64,000 bases of DNA from positions 62,001-126,000 of the forward strand of contig CALVAM010000002.1 of the NCBI GenBank assembly GCA_944325545.1, read 5' to 3'. A program made the translations under genes and the position numbers. Source of the stretch: Candidatus Gastranaerophilales bacterium. GTDB taxonomy: Bacteria; Cyanobacteriota; Vampirovibrionia; Gastranaerophilales; Gastranaerophilaceae. Under the pieces are notes generated by a model, which worked only from the letters and a program-made list of their open reading frames with translations, had not been told where the DNA came from and did no database searches. Below, piece by piece: positions 53,710 through 62,201 of this stretch (position 1 is its first letter; each line of letters starts with the position of its first letter).

Positions 53710-55098
53710 ATGAAAATTTTACCAATATTTTTTAATAATCAAATATCAAATAGTTATGTTACCAATAAATATCAGCCACCTTTAGTTACAAGTCCGCAAT
53801 TGCAGTGTCTTAAGTGTGACACAGTAACTTTTCAAAGCAAAGCTCATCCTGAAGAAAAATTAAAATTATTATTACAATACAAACTTCCGGATTTGTATTC
53901 TGATGTAATATTATTGGATAATTCTGTATTGGAAAATGCTTTAAAAAGAAAAATATTTTCTTCTCCGATAAAAAATGTAGTAAAATTTTTACAAATGTAT
54001 AAAAGTTCATTGTTTCCGATAGAAAAACAAGTCTTAAATCTTCTTGAACATTCGGCTTCTAAGCAATCTAAAAAAACATTGGAACAAGTTATACACGATC
54101 AGTTTGCTAAACATAATAAAATTTTGATGGATGAGCAGAAACCTATTTTTGATAAATTAGTTGAATATTCTAAAGAAATGCCATCAGATTTAAAACAAGA
54201 ATTTGACAGTTTAATGGAACTTTATAACAACAAAATTTTGCATAAATCCGTAATTGTTCCGTTTAGTGTAAAAGAGTTTAAATATAAACTTGATAGAATT
54301 TCAGAAAGTATTAGAAGCAGAAATATCAGAAAAGAACGTCAAGTAATGCAAAAATTGCTTAAAATGACAGAAAATTTTATAAACTCTAAAGAACACGTAA
54401 TACAAGAAAAAACAAATACTAAAAAACGTTCAATTGCCAATAAAAAACCGAAAGATTTGACTAAGCATAATGCAGAAGTTTTAAGACAGATGGAGAAAGT
54501 TTTGAATAGCTCTTCATTAAAAGATGATAGAGAACTCAATAATTTATTTATCATGTCAAAATCACAAATATATAAAATTCCTACATTACATCCGTTTAAA
54601 AGAAAGTCATTTATTTATAATCTTAATAAAATAACTTCTAAATTGGAGGATCAAAAATTAGGTAATTTAATAATAAAAACAGCATTAGAACTTCCAACTT
54701 CTAAAAATTCACTATCAGCTTTTATTGTTAATGAAGCCTTAAATTCATCCGAAAAAATAGGTTATGACCTATTAGTTAATTCATTAGGCACAATAGAACA
54801 CATAAAACCTCAAATAAAAGGCGGAGAAGATGAATTAAATAATATGGCTTTAGCATCAAAATACAAAAATAATACCAGAGCTCATACTGCAATTTCAACT
54901 CTCATGAGAAAAGAACCACACCTATACGAAACATTCCAAAAACATATTGATAGATTAGTCGAATTATACAATACCGGAATATTCCGAAAAATAGGCTTAT
55001 CTAAAGGCTACATTACAAACCTAGCATATACTCTAGAAAACTTATCTCCGGAAGAAAATCCTCTAAAAATAGATTTATCAAAATTAGAAAAAATTTAA
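53710..55098 (+). CDS. Uncharacterised protein with an HNH-nuclease-like C-terminus
   Basis: 462 aa, no known family as a whole. Residues 1-45 are Asn/Ser/Thr-rich and end in TVTFQSKA; C33 and C36 form CLKC. Residues 50-350 are charged helices with a Lys-rich stretch near 235-250. Residues 360-392 read GTIEHIKPQIKGGEDELNN followed by N388-N389-T-R-A-H392. This matches the HNH pattern (Glu-His, Gly-Gly, Asn, Asn/His) with EH at 363-364, GG at 371-372, N378 and N388 or H392. The usual CxxC zinc knuckles are absent. The ATG lacks a Shine-Dalgarno. Its end overlaps the convergent gene by 4 bp. Confidence 0.5.
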   Translation: MKILPIFFNNQISNSYVTNKYQPPLVTSPQLQCLKCDTVTFQSKAHPEEKLKLLLQYKLPDLYSDVILLDNSVLENALKRKIFSSPIKNVVKFLQMYKSSLFPIEKQVLNLLEHSASKQSKKTLEQVIHDQFAKHNKILMDEQKPIFDKLVEYSKEMPSDLKQEFDSLMELYNNKILHKSVIVPFSVKEFKYKLDRISESIRSRNIRKERQVMQKLLKMTENFINSKEHVIQEKTNTKKRSIANKKPKDLTKHNAEVLRQMEKVLNSSSLKDDRELNNLFIMSKSQIYKIPTLHPFKRKSFIYNLNKITSKLEDQKLGNLIIKTALELPTSKNSLSAFIVNEALNSSEKIGYDLLVNSLGTIEHIKPQIKGGEDELNNMALASKYKNNTRAHTAISTLMRKEPHLYETFQKHIDRLVELYNTGIFRKIGLSKGYITNLAYTLENLSPEENPLKIDLSKLEKI

Positions 55099-56804
55099 AC
55101 TTTTTTTCCTTTAATTTTTTCTGCAATTTTCTTACATCTGATATTATCAAGTTCTTTTAAAACTTTTTCAACAGGCACTTCCCACGCTCCAGCAGTAGGA
55201 GTTTGAAAAGGTTTAATGCTTTTATACCACCCGATATCATCACCTTCAGTTTTAAACCAACGCCATTCAACAATTCTATTGAAAAGCCCAAAAGTCTTGA
55301 TACCCAAAGCTCCTGCTAAATTCATGACCCCATTATCAGTGGTTACCATTAAATCCATACAATTCATAGCACAAGCTGTATCTTCCCAATTTTTGAAAGT
55401 TTTACCCAATCGTATAAGATTACAATCCTCAGGAATTCTATCCATTTGACGTGAAAGATCATCAACCTGAAAACTATAAACTTCTACATCAGGTAATTGC
55501 ATAAGCGGATATAAATAGTTTAATGGGATATCTCTGTCAGTTTCCTTACTAGCTAGTGTTCCTTCATAAGCTATACCAATTTTAATTTTATCATTATCAT
55601 TAATATGCCCTTTCTTATAAGCATTAACCTTAGTTTTAGGAACTTTTAAATATCCGCCGGCTTTTGGTATAGAATCAAACTGTGTTCCGCAAACGATAGG
55701 TAAATCCATCATTGGAATGTAATAATCATAATTTATATTAGGAATTTGATCCTCCGTATAAATTTCAACTCCTAATTTTGAATCCTTAAACAATTCAACC
55801 AAAGGTCTCTGAACAACAAGAGAAACTTCTTTACAAAGTTTTTTTAATTCATCCAAAAATCTAACAAACATAATAGAATCACCAAAACCCTGTTCAAAAT
55901 GAACTAAAATATGCTTATCCTGAATATTTAATTTCATATTCCATCTTTTTTTCTTGTTAGAGAAAATTTGAGGGAAAGAAACACCTTTTAAATCTTCTTT
56001 TTGGAATCTGTGTTGTAAAAATTTAAAACCTTCAGAAAAACGTTTGTGCCTTACTAAATAAGCTCCATATGCGTGCAAATCAGAATGTGTAGGATTTAAA
56101 TACATAAGTTTTTGGTAGAATTCATCGGCTTTTTGAATTTCATCAAATTTTCCGTAAACGTATGCTAAATTTTTTACTACAATTCTATTATTAGGAGCTA
56201 ATTCATAAGCTTTTGTTAAGTATTCAATTTGTTTATCTTTAAATTTATCTTGGTAACAAGTAGAATATAAATGCCCTAACATGTTATAAATTGAGAAATT
56301 ATTTTTGTTTCTGATAAGAGCTTTTTCATAATATTCAATAGCTTTCTTGTTATCCTTAATATCAGTATAAGTTAAATCTGCAAGATAAACATAAACATCT
56401 TCTTTGTCAGGTGAGATTTCTTCAAAACGTTTAAGAAATTTAATCGCTAAATCAGCATTTCCAATTGATTTCATACACAAACCAATGTTTTTATAAATAT
56501 TAATGGGAAATCCTGAAAACTTCATGATATCTCTGTATTGTTCAATTGCTTCAATGAATTTTTTTTCATTTGACATTTTACGAGCATATTGCATAGCATA
56601 ATTTATATATTGATTGACAACTCGATTTTTCTCAAATTGATCAAAAATGGTAGGAATAAGCTCTCTATAAATTTGCAAACCTTTATCAAAATTATTATTC
56701 TTACAATAATAATCAGCCATAGCTTCATCTAAAGAAAGAATTAAATCTTTAGAATTATCCATGGGAATTTCTTTTTTTATAACTAAACGTTTTGAAACTT
56801 GCAT
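55095..56804 (-). CDS. TPR-glycosyltransferase fusion protein
   Basis: 569 aa. The N-terminal two-thirds (about 15-290) is a TPR array (e.g. GNADLAIKFLKRFEEISPDKEDVYVYLADL). The C-terminal part (about 300-555) resembles family 9 heptosyltransferases: KHILVHFEQGFGDSIMFVRFL, IGIAYEGTLASKETDRDIPL, MDLMVTTDNGVMNLAGALG and GLFNRIVEWRWF. Such fusions occur in glycosylation loci; donor and acceptor are unknown. AAAGGA precedes the ATG. It is convergent with the HNH-like gene. Confidence 0.8.
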   Translation of the reverse strand: MQVSKRLVIKKEIPMDNSKDLILSLDEAMADYYCKNNNFDKGLQIYRELIPTIFDQFEKNRVVNQYINYAMQYARKMSNEKKFIEAIEQYRDIMKFSGFPINIYKNIGLCMKSIGNADLAIKFLKRFEEISPDKEDVYVYLADLTYTDIKDNKKAIEYYEKALIRNKNNFSIYNMLGHLYSTCYQDKFKDKQIEYLTKAYELAPNNRIVVKNLAYVYGKFDEIQKADEFYQKLMYLNPTHSDLHAYGAYLVRHKRFSEGFKFLQHRFQKEDLKGVSFPQIFSNKKKRWNMKLNIQDKHILVHFEQGFGDSIMFVRFLDELKKLCKEVSLVVQRPLVELFKDSKLGVEIYTEDQIPNINYDYYIPMMDLPIVCGTQFDSIPKAGGYLKVPKTKVNAYKKGHINDNDKIKIGIAYEGTLASKETDRDIPLNYLYPLMQLPDVEVYSFQVDDLSRQMDRIPEDCNLIRLGKTFKNWEDTACAMNCMDLMVTTDNGVMNLAGALGIKTFGLFNRIVEWRWFKTEGDDIGWYKSIKPFQTPTAGAWEVPVEKVLKELDNIRCKKIAEKIKGKKV

Positions 56805-56906
56805 AAAATATCCTTTATTAAAATTTAATAATAAAGGTATAATATCATATTTATATAATTAAAAAATGGACTATTTACACTAATTTTAAGAAATATTTTC
56901 AAAAAA

Positions 56907-56940
56907 AATTGTAAAGTGTTATTCAATTATTGTTACAATT
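56907..56940 (+). promoter_or_regulatory. Inverted repeat with -10 upstream of the HTH-recA operon
   Basis: AATTGTAA (56907-56914) and TTACAATT (56933-56940) form a perfect 8-bp inverted repeat with an 18-nt spacer. The right arm contains TGTTACAAT, an extended -10-like element (56931-56939). This is the pattern expected of an operator over the promoter. Confidence 0.45.
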
Positions 56941-57006
56941 AGTAGAAATAATTTTTTTTATTGATTAGAATATCTATTGGGAATAGAAAGAGGGGAACTT
57001 ATCAAA

Positions 57007-57540
57007 ATGAACGCTAATCCGAATAAAGTACTTTTACCTAATGATGTTAGAAAACTTTTAAATATAGATAATAAAGAAATAGTTGAACTATGTAAAAAAA
57101 CATCTGTTGTTCCTAAAAAAGATAACAGAGGACAAATCTATTTTTCAATAGATGAAGTAAAAAAATTAAAAAATGCACAAACCTCAATAGTGGCAGAAAT
57201 GACAGAGAAGAGAGAAGATAAGAATAGCGAAAGAAAGGCAACATTACCCGTTATGACAAAACCAAATTCACAAGTTGTAGTAAATGGTTTGTTAGAAACC
57301 CTCAACAAAATGGAAAATAATATAACAACTTCTATGACCAAGTTGATTGATGAAAAATTGGAAGGCATGGATGATGTTGTATTAGAACTTGTAAGGTGCA
57401 AAACAGAAAATGAAAATTTAAAGAATAAAGTAAATGAATTAAATAAAGAAAATTTTAAATTGAAAAATCTATTAAGCAGTTTTAAACCTTTAATGTGCGG
57501 ATTTTATATAAAGAAAGAAGAAGATAATATAATTATTTAA
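57007..57540 (+). CDS. MerR-like/coiled-coil DNA-binding protein upstream of recA
   Basis: 177 aa from ATG 57007; the longer form starting TTG at 56977 has no ribosome site. N-terminal residues 1-55 look like a winged-helix MerR/HTH module (LLPNDVRKLLNIDNKEIVELC, QIYFSIDEVKKL). A middle region has helical repeats, and a leucine-zipper-like coiled coil follows (about 110-160; ENENLKNKVNELNKEN). No family name is certain. AGGGG is 11 nt upstream. It lies 20 bp before recA, so it may regulate or be coexpressed with it. Confidence 0.65.
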   Translation: MNANPNKVLLPNDVRKLLNIDNKEIVELCKKTSVVPKKDNRGQIYFSIDEVKKLKNAQTSIVAEMTEKREDKNSERKATLPVMTKPNSQVVVNGLLETLNKMENNITTSMTKLIDEKLEGMDDVVLELVRCKTENENLKNKVNELNKENFKLKNLLSSFKPLMCGFYIKKEEDNIII

Positions 57541-57560
57541 CAGAATTTTAGGATAGAAGT

Positions 57561-58577
57561 ATGGCAAAAGAAGAATTAGCAACAAATATAAGCGAAGAAA
57601 GAAGTAAAGCACTAAAACTTGCAATAGATAAGATAGAAAAAGATTTTGGGAAAGGTGCAATAATGAAGCTTGGTGATAAGCCGGCAGTAAGTGTTGAAAC
57701 TATCCCAACAGGGGCTTTGGCATTGGATGTAGCTCTTGGTGTAGGCGGAATACCACGCGGTCGTATTATTGAAATTTATGGTCCTGAATCATCAGGAAAA
57801 ACAACTTTAGCACAGCATATCGTAGCAGAATGCCAAAAACGTGGCGGAATTGCAGCTTTTGTTGATGCTGAACACGCACTTGATCCTGAATATGCAAGAA
57901 ATCTTGGTGTAAATGTTGATGAATTATTGATTTCACAACCTGATACAGGTGAACAGGCTCTTGATATTACGGAAGAACTTGTTCGCTCAGGTGCTGTGGA
58001 TGTTATTGTTGTGGACTCAGTCGCTGCTCTTGTTCCAAAAGCTGAAATAGAAGGTTCTATGGAAGATCAGCAAATGGGATTGCAAGCAAGATTAATGTCT
58101 AAGGCTCTAAGAAAGTTAACAGGTATTATTGGCAAAACTAATACTACAGTTATATTTATTAACCAATTAAGACAAAAAATTGGTGTTATGTACGGTAATC
58201 CTGAAACTACAACAGGTGGTAATGCCCTAAAATATTACGCATCTGTTCGTTTAGAGATTAAACGTGTTGAAGGTCTTAAAGGTGATGGAGAAGATATCGG
58301 TAACCACGTTAGAGTTAGAATTTTAAAGAATAAAGTTGCTCCTCCATTTAGAACTGCAGAATTTGATATTATTTTTGGAAAAGGTATTTGTAAAATCGGA
58401 AATATTCTCGATGTAGCTGTTGATTTAGATATCGTCAAAAAAGCAGGTTCTTGGTTTAGCTTCAATGATGATAAGTTGGGTCAAGGCAGAGATAAAGCAA
58501 AAGAATTTTTAGCTGCTAATCCTGATATTCTTAATCAGGTAGAAACTCTTGTGAGAGAAAAATTGGCAGCAAATTAG
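57561..58577 (+). CDS. recA: Recombinase RecA
   Basis: DNA strand-exchange ATPase and SOS coprotease. 338 aa. Walker [10 protein letters not shown] (74-82), DAEHALDP, Walker [11 protein letters not shown] and loops [14 protein letters not shown] and [26 protein letters not shown] supports the ATG. No LexA-type box is obvious upstream. It is the second gene of the HTH-recA unit. Confidence 0.98.
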   Translation: MAKEELATNISEERSKALKLAIDKIEKDFGKGAIMKLGDKPAVSVETIPTGALALDVALGVGGIPRGRIIEIYGPESSGKTTLAQHIVAECQKRGGIAAFVDAEHALDPEYARNLGVNVDELLISQPDTGEQALDITEELVRSGAVDVIVVDSVAALVPKAEIEGSMEDQQMGLQARLMSKALRKLTGIIGKTNTTVIFINQLRQKIGVMYGNPETTTGGNALKYYASVRLEIKRVEGLKGDGEDIGNHVRVRILKNKVAPPFRTAEFDIIFGKGICKIGNILDVAVDLDIVKKAGSWFSFNDDKLGQGRDKAKEFLAANPDILNQVETLVREKLAAN

Positions 58578-58621
58578 TTACCATCCCCAAACCCCTATAT
58601 TTATTGGGTTTATAGATTTGC

Positions 58622-58652
58622 TTGACAAACTATTTTAGGTGTGGTATAAAAT
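58622..58652 (+). promoter_or_regulatory. Near-consensus sigma-70 promoter between recA and dnaN
   Basis: TTGACA (58622-58627), a 17-bp spacer, then TATAAA (58645-58650) with TGG just before it. This is the best -35/-10 pair I found in the window. The predicted start is about 58657. Confidence 0.7.
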
Positions 58653-58656
58653 TAGT

Positions 58657-58709
58657 GGGGTAAATGTATATTTTTGAGTCTTGCACATTCTGCAAGACTT
58701 TCCTTTTTT
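58657..58709 (+). ncRNA. Candidate small RNA between recA and dnaN
   Basis: Transcription from the consensus promoter would run only about 20 nt before a terminator: a perfect 9-bp stem (AGTCTTGCA 58677-58685 with TGCAAGACT 58691-58699), a 5-nt loop and a T-rich tail. A strong promoter with a strong terminator and no useful ORF between them is what a roughly 50-nt sRNA looks like. It could instead be an attenuator for dnaN or the recA terminator with a chance promoter. Confidence 0.5.
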
Positions 58710-58731
58710 GTAATAATAATTTAATCTTTTG

Positions 58732-58760
58732 TTTACTTGTTATTTTATTTGTATTAAAAT
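58732..58760 (+). promoter_or_regulatory. Likely dnaN promoter
   Basis: TTTACT (58732-58737), 17 bp, TAAAAT (58755-58760). The leader ends in AGGGG before the ATG at 58794. Confidence 0.45.
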
Positions 58761-58793
58761 AACCTTGCTAAGAGATATTAAGGGGTGTATTAA

Positions 58794-59915
58794 ATGAAAT
58801 TTGTTGCAAATAAAGATGATTTGTTAAATGGAATTAAGATAGTTGAAAGAGCTACGGTTGTTAAAGGATTACAGCCGGTTTTAGCTAATGTTTTAATTGA
58901 AACTGTAAGTGATAATCAAATAAAGCTTACTGCGACAGATTTTGATTTATCAATTATAACGCTGATTAGTGCTAATATTCAAGAAGAAGGAAAGATTACA
59001 TTACCGGCTAAGAAGTTAAGTGAAATTTTATCAAGGCTAAATGATGAACTGGTGAATTTTGAAATAAATTCATCAACTGCAACAATAACTTGTAAAAACT
59101 CAAAGTTTGATATAATAGGGATTTCTGCAAATGAATTTCCGCAAATAGAAGAAAATATTGCAGAAACTGATTGTATGGAAATAGAAACAAAGCCTTTTAT
59201 TAAAGCAATAAGAGAAGTAGTTTCAGCTGCTGCAGGATATGAAACAAACAATTTATTATCAGGAGTTGTTTGTGAAGTTAATAAAAATATCTTAGAAATG
59301 GCTGCTACTGATGGTAACAGACTTGCAAGAGTAAGAGAGGTTGTTAAAAATACTTCTTCTGATGCTGAAAAACCTTTTGAAATGTTGATTTCATCAAAAG
59401 TTTTATCTGAATTATCAAAAATTTCATTGCTTGTTGAGGCAGATAATATAAGAATTTGTAAGGAAATGAAAAAAATAGTTATCACAATTGATAAAACTAA
59501 AATTGTTACTCGTTTAATGTTAGGTCAATTCCCTAAATATAACCAATTAATTCCACAATCTTTCCCTAAAGAAGCTAAAGTTAATAAAAATAACTTAATT
59601 TCAGCTTTAGAAAGAGTTGCGGTTATGGTTAATGAAAAAAATAGTATAGTTAAATTTGAATTTATTGATAATACTTTAAAATTATCAGGAGACACTCCAG
59701 ATGCAGGTAATTCTCAAGACGAAATCGATATTAACTATATGGGAGAACCTTTAGCTATTGCTTTTAATTATAAATTTATTTTAGAATTTCTTAAAATAGC
59801 TGAATCTGAAGAAATTAGTGTTAAGTTAAATTCTCCATTATCTGCAACAGTGTTTGCACCGATTTCTGATGAGGATTATATTTATCTGGTAATGCCGGTA
59901 CAACTTAGAAATTAA
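58794..59915 (+). CDS. dnaN: DNA polymerase III beta subunit (sliding clamp)
   Basis: Ring-shaped processivity clamp. 373 aa with three clamp folds of about 120 aa each (starts near 1, 125 and 245). Signatures: LANVLIETVSDNQIKLTATDFDLS in outline, LEMAATDGNRLARVR and FPKYNQLIPQSFPKE, plus a C-terminal YLVMPVQLRN, close to the canonical MPMR-like end. It lies outside a dnaA-dnaN pair here, next to recA. AGGGG supports the start. Confidence 0.96.
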   Translation: MKFVANKDDLLNGIKIVERATVVKGLQPVLANVLIETVSDNQIKLTATDFDLSIITLISANIQEEGKITLPAKKLSEILSRLNDELVNFEINSSTATITCKNSKFDIIGISANEFPQIEENIAETDCMEIETKPFIKAIREVVSAAAGYETNNLLSGVVCEVNKNILEMAATDGNRLARVREVVKNTSSDAEKPFEMLISSKVLSELSKISLLVEADNIRICKEMKKIVITIDKTKIVTRLMLGQFPKYNQLIPQSFPKEAKVNKNNLISALERVAVMVNEKNSIVKFEFIDNTLKLSGDTPDAGNSQDEIDINYMGEPLAIAFNYKFILEFLKIAESEEISVKLNSPLSATVFAPISDEDYIYLVMPVQLRN

Positions 59916-59954
59916 TTGATGTGGAGTGTAATGTTATAGAAAATAATAAGATGT

Positions 59955-59985
59955 AAAAAAGCTGAGATTTAATCTCAGCTTTTTT
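59955..59985. terminator. Bidirectional terminator between dnaN and the GGDEF gene
   Basis: Perfect 15-bp palindrome arms (A-run plus GCTGAGATT, and its complement) around a single central base; T-runs on both sides. Confidence 0.92.
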
Positions 59986-60001
59986 ATTTCTATGTTTTTA
60001 A

Positions 60002-60874
60002 TTACATTTCTAAATTCATTTGAGAGAATTGAATAATTTTATTTTTCCCTCTGTGTTTTGCGTTATAAAGTGCGTGTTCTGCATATCTGATTACAGTATT
60101 TGCATCTTCTTCAACGTCAGGCATGCAAGGATAGGTAGAAATTCCTCCGGAGATAGTTATTTTATGAGGTTCATCTTCTCCTTGAGGAATAAATTCCATT
60201 TTTTCAATTTCTCGTCTAAATCTTTCGCCGAATAAGAAAGCATTGTCTTCGGAAGTATTAGGTAATACAAGTAAAAACTCTTCATCACCATATCTGGTTA
60301 CAATATCTTCTTTTCTTGCCATTGCAGATAATTTGTTTGCTATATTTTTAAGTAGAATATCGCCCCATTCATATCCGTACATATCATTTACAACTTTAAA
60401 GAAATCGATGTCGAAAAGAATACAAGATAATTTAGTACCGTATCTTTTTGAACGAGAAATTTCTTCTTCTAAACGTTCTTGAAGATATTTTCTATTATGC
60501 AATCCTGTTAAATCATCTGTTGCAGAAACTCTTTCTACTTTATCTTTTAATTCTTTTGTTTTTAATAAAGCTTTAACACGAACAATTAATTCATCAGTAT
60601 TATTAAAATCTTTTATAAAATCATAACTTTCTGCTCTTACAGTTGCCTCTCTTTTTGTTTCACCTAAAAACAAAATAGGGCAAGGGAATTTATTTGTCAT
60701 AAGTGCATCTTTGGCTAAGTCTATATTTTCAATAATCATTAAAGAAGGATTGATAACTGCATAATCCTTGATTTGATCAATAGAAACAACTCTGACATCA
60801 ACTTCATCAATTTCCATAAGCTTAGCTTGTAATTCCGGCATTGGTTTTGTTGAATAAATAACAATATTGCTCAT
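60002..60874 (-). CDS. Receiver-like/GGDEF-domain protein
   Basis: 290 aa. An N-terminal receiver-like domain (1-105) lacks the canonical phospho-Asp cluster. A GGDEF domain (about 118-285) has DLTGLHNRKYL, FDIDFFKVVND, the signature GDEEF (196-200) in place of GGDEF/GGEEF, and an RxxD inhibitory site (RKED, 187-190). GGDEF enzymes make cyclic di-GMP. The Gly-to-Asp change at the second position may reduce or alter activity. GAGGA supports the start. Convergent with dnaN. Confidence 0.85.
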   Translation of the reverse strand: MSNIVIYSTKPMPELQAKLMEIDEVDVRVVSIDQIKDYAVINPSLMIIENIDLAKDALMTNKFPCPILFLGETKREATVRAESYDFIKDFNNTDELIVRVKALLKTKELKDKVERVSATDDLTGLHNRKYLQERLEEEISRSKRYGTKLSCILFDIDFFKVVNDMYGYEWGDILLKNIANKLSAMARKEDIVTRYGDEEFLLVLPNTSEDNAFLFGERFRREIEKMEFIPQGEDEPHKITISGGISTYPCMPDVEEDANTVIRYAEHALYNAKHRGKNKIIQFSQMNLEM

Positions 60875-60952
60875 AAAAAATCCTCTTATTTAAAATTTTA
60901 TTCTTATATTAAATATACACTAATTGTAACGTTTTGTAAATCCATATTAAAA

Positions 60953-60982
60953 AAGAAGCCGAAGTAAAAACTCCGACTTCTT
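60953..60982 (-). terminator. Terminator of the DegT gene
   Basis: 13-bp stem (60953-60965 with 60970-60982) and a 4-nt loop. The two imperfect positions are G-U pairs only in the minus-strand RNA, and a T-run follows in that direction, so it serves the DegT gene. Confidence 0.85.
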
Positions 60983-61000
60983 TAAAATATAATGTCAAAT

Positions 61001-62119
61001 TTATGCTAATGCTTTTGATTTTTCAATACAGTTAATCAAAGTAGAAGCAACTGTCTTTTGTTCTTCAAGAGTAAGTTCAGGGAACATAGGAAGTGAAATA
61101 ACACATTCGGTATCTTTTTCAGTGTTAGGAAGCATTCCCTTAGTCCATCCAAGATGAGCATGAACTTTTTGTAAATGAAGAGGTACCGGATAATATAACA
61201 TAGCACCGATTCCAGCTTCTTGAAGCATTTTATGGATATTATCACGATTAGGGATTTTCACTGTGTATTGGTGGTAAACACAATAAGTATCAGCTAATTC
61301 GTGAGGAGTAACTATATCTTCACATCCTGCAAATAATTCATTATAAGTTTTAGCGTGTTCTCTTCTTAATTTATTCCATTCATCAATATAGTTTAGTTTA
61401 ACTCTTAAAATAGCAGCTTGAATTTCATCAAGACGAGAGTTTACACCGATTTCATCGTGGTAGTATCTAACAGCACCACCATGGTTTCTTAAAGCAATAA
61501 TTCTATTTTTCAAGTTTTCACTATTAACTGTGATTAAACCTCCATCACCCATTCCACCTAGATTTTTAGTTGGATAGAAGCTGTAGCATCCTATATCTCC
61601 GAAAGTACCAACCATTTGTCCTTTATATTTAGCACCGATTGCTTGACAGCAGTCTTCAATTACGTATAAATTATGGCGTTTAGCGATATCCATAATTGCA
61701 TCCATATCACAAGGTTGACCATATAAGTGAACAGGAATAATTGCCTTTGTTTTTGGTGTAATTCGTTCTTCTATTTTTTTAGGATCAATATTAAATGTAT
61801 CTGCATCAATATCAGCAAATACCGGAGTAGCTCCAACAATTCCGATAGCTTCTGTAGTAGCTACAAATGTGAAAGCTGTTGTGATAACTTCGTCCCCTTT
61901 TCCTATATCCAAAGCTCTTAAAGCCAAATGAAGAGCGTCTGTACCTGAGTTTAAAGCAACTGTATAGTTACATCCGATATATTTTGCGAGTTCTACTTCT
62001 AAAGCTTTGCAGTTTGGTCCTAAAATATAAGAACCTGAACGTAGTACTTCGCATACTGCTTTTTCAATTTCATTTCCAATTTTTGCATATTGTCTTTTTG
62101 AATCCAAAATAGGTATCAT
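61001..62119 (-). CDS. DegT/DnrJ/EryC1-family sugar aminotransferase
   Basis: 372-aa PLP enzyme that aminates keto-sugar nucleotides for glycan or lipopolysaccharide synthesis. PLP Lys is K185 in YSFYPTKNLGGMGDGG; other signatures are ALNSGTDALHLALRAL, TAFTFVATTEAI and VIEDCCQAIGAKYKG. AGGAGG lies 7 nt upstream; two TATAAT boxes (62139-62134, 62158-62153) precede it. The exact sugar is unknown. With the TPR-glycosyltransferase it suggests glycan decoration. Confidence 0.9.
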   Translation of the reverse strand: MIPILDSKRQYAKIGNEIEKAVCEVLRSGSYILGPNCKALEVELAKYIGCNYTVALNSGTDALHLALRALDIGKGDEVITTAFTFVATTEAIGIVGATPVFADIDADTFNIDPKKIEERITPKTKAIIPVHLYGQPCDMDAIMDIAKRHNLYVIEDCCQAIGAKYKGQMVGTFGDIGCYSFYPTKNLGGMGDGGLITVNSENLKNRIIALRNHGGAVRYYHDEIGVNSRLDEIQAAILRVKLNYIDEWNKLRREHAKTYNELFAGCEDIVTPHELADTYCVYHQYTVKIPNRDNIHKMLQEAGIGAMLYYPVPLHLQKVHAHLGWTKGMLPNTEKDTECVISLPMFPELTLEEQKTVASTLINCIEKSKALA

Positions 62120-62201
62120 ATTAATCCTCCTTTATTATACTTCCTCTCTATAATTATAGTTTAGCACGGATTTTTGGAGTCTTTATATAATCTTGATAAG
62201 T

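Noticed and set aside
58664-58765. A 33-codon Cys-rich ORF downstream of the recA-dnaN promoter
   Set aside because: The only G-rich stretch is 3 nt from the ATG, and the ORF runs through the terminator hairpin, so it would not be fully transcribed.
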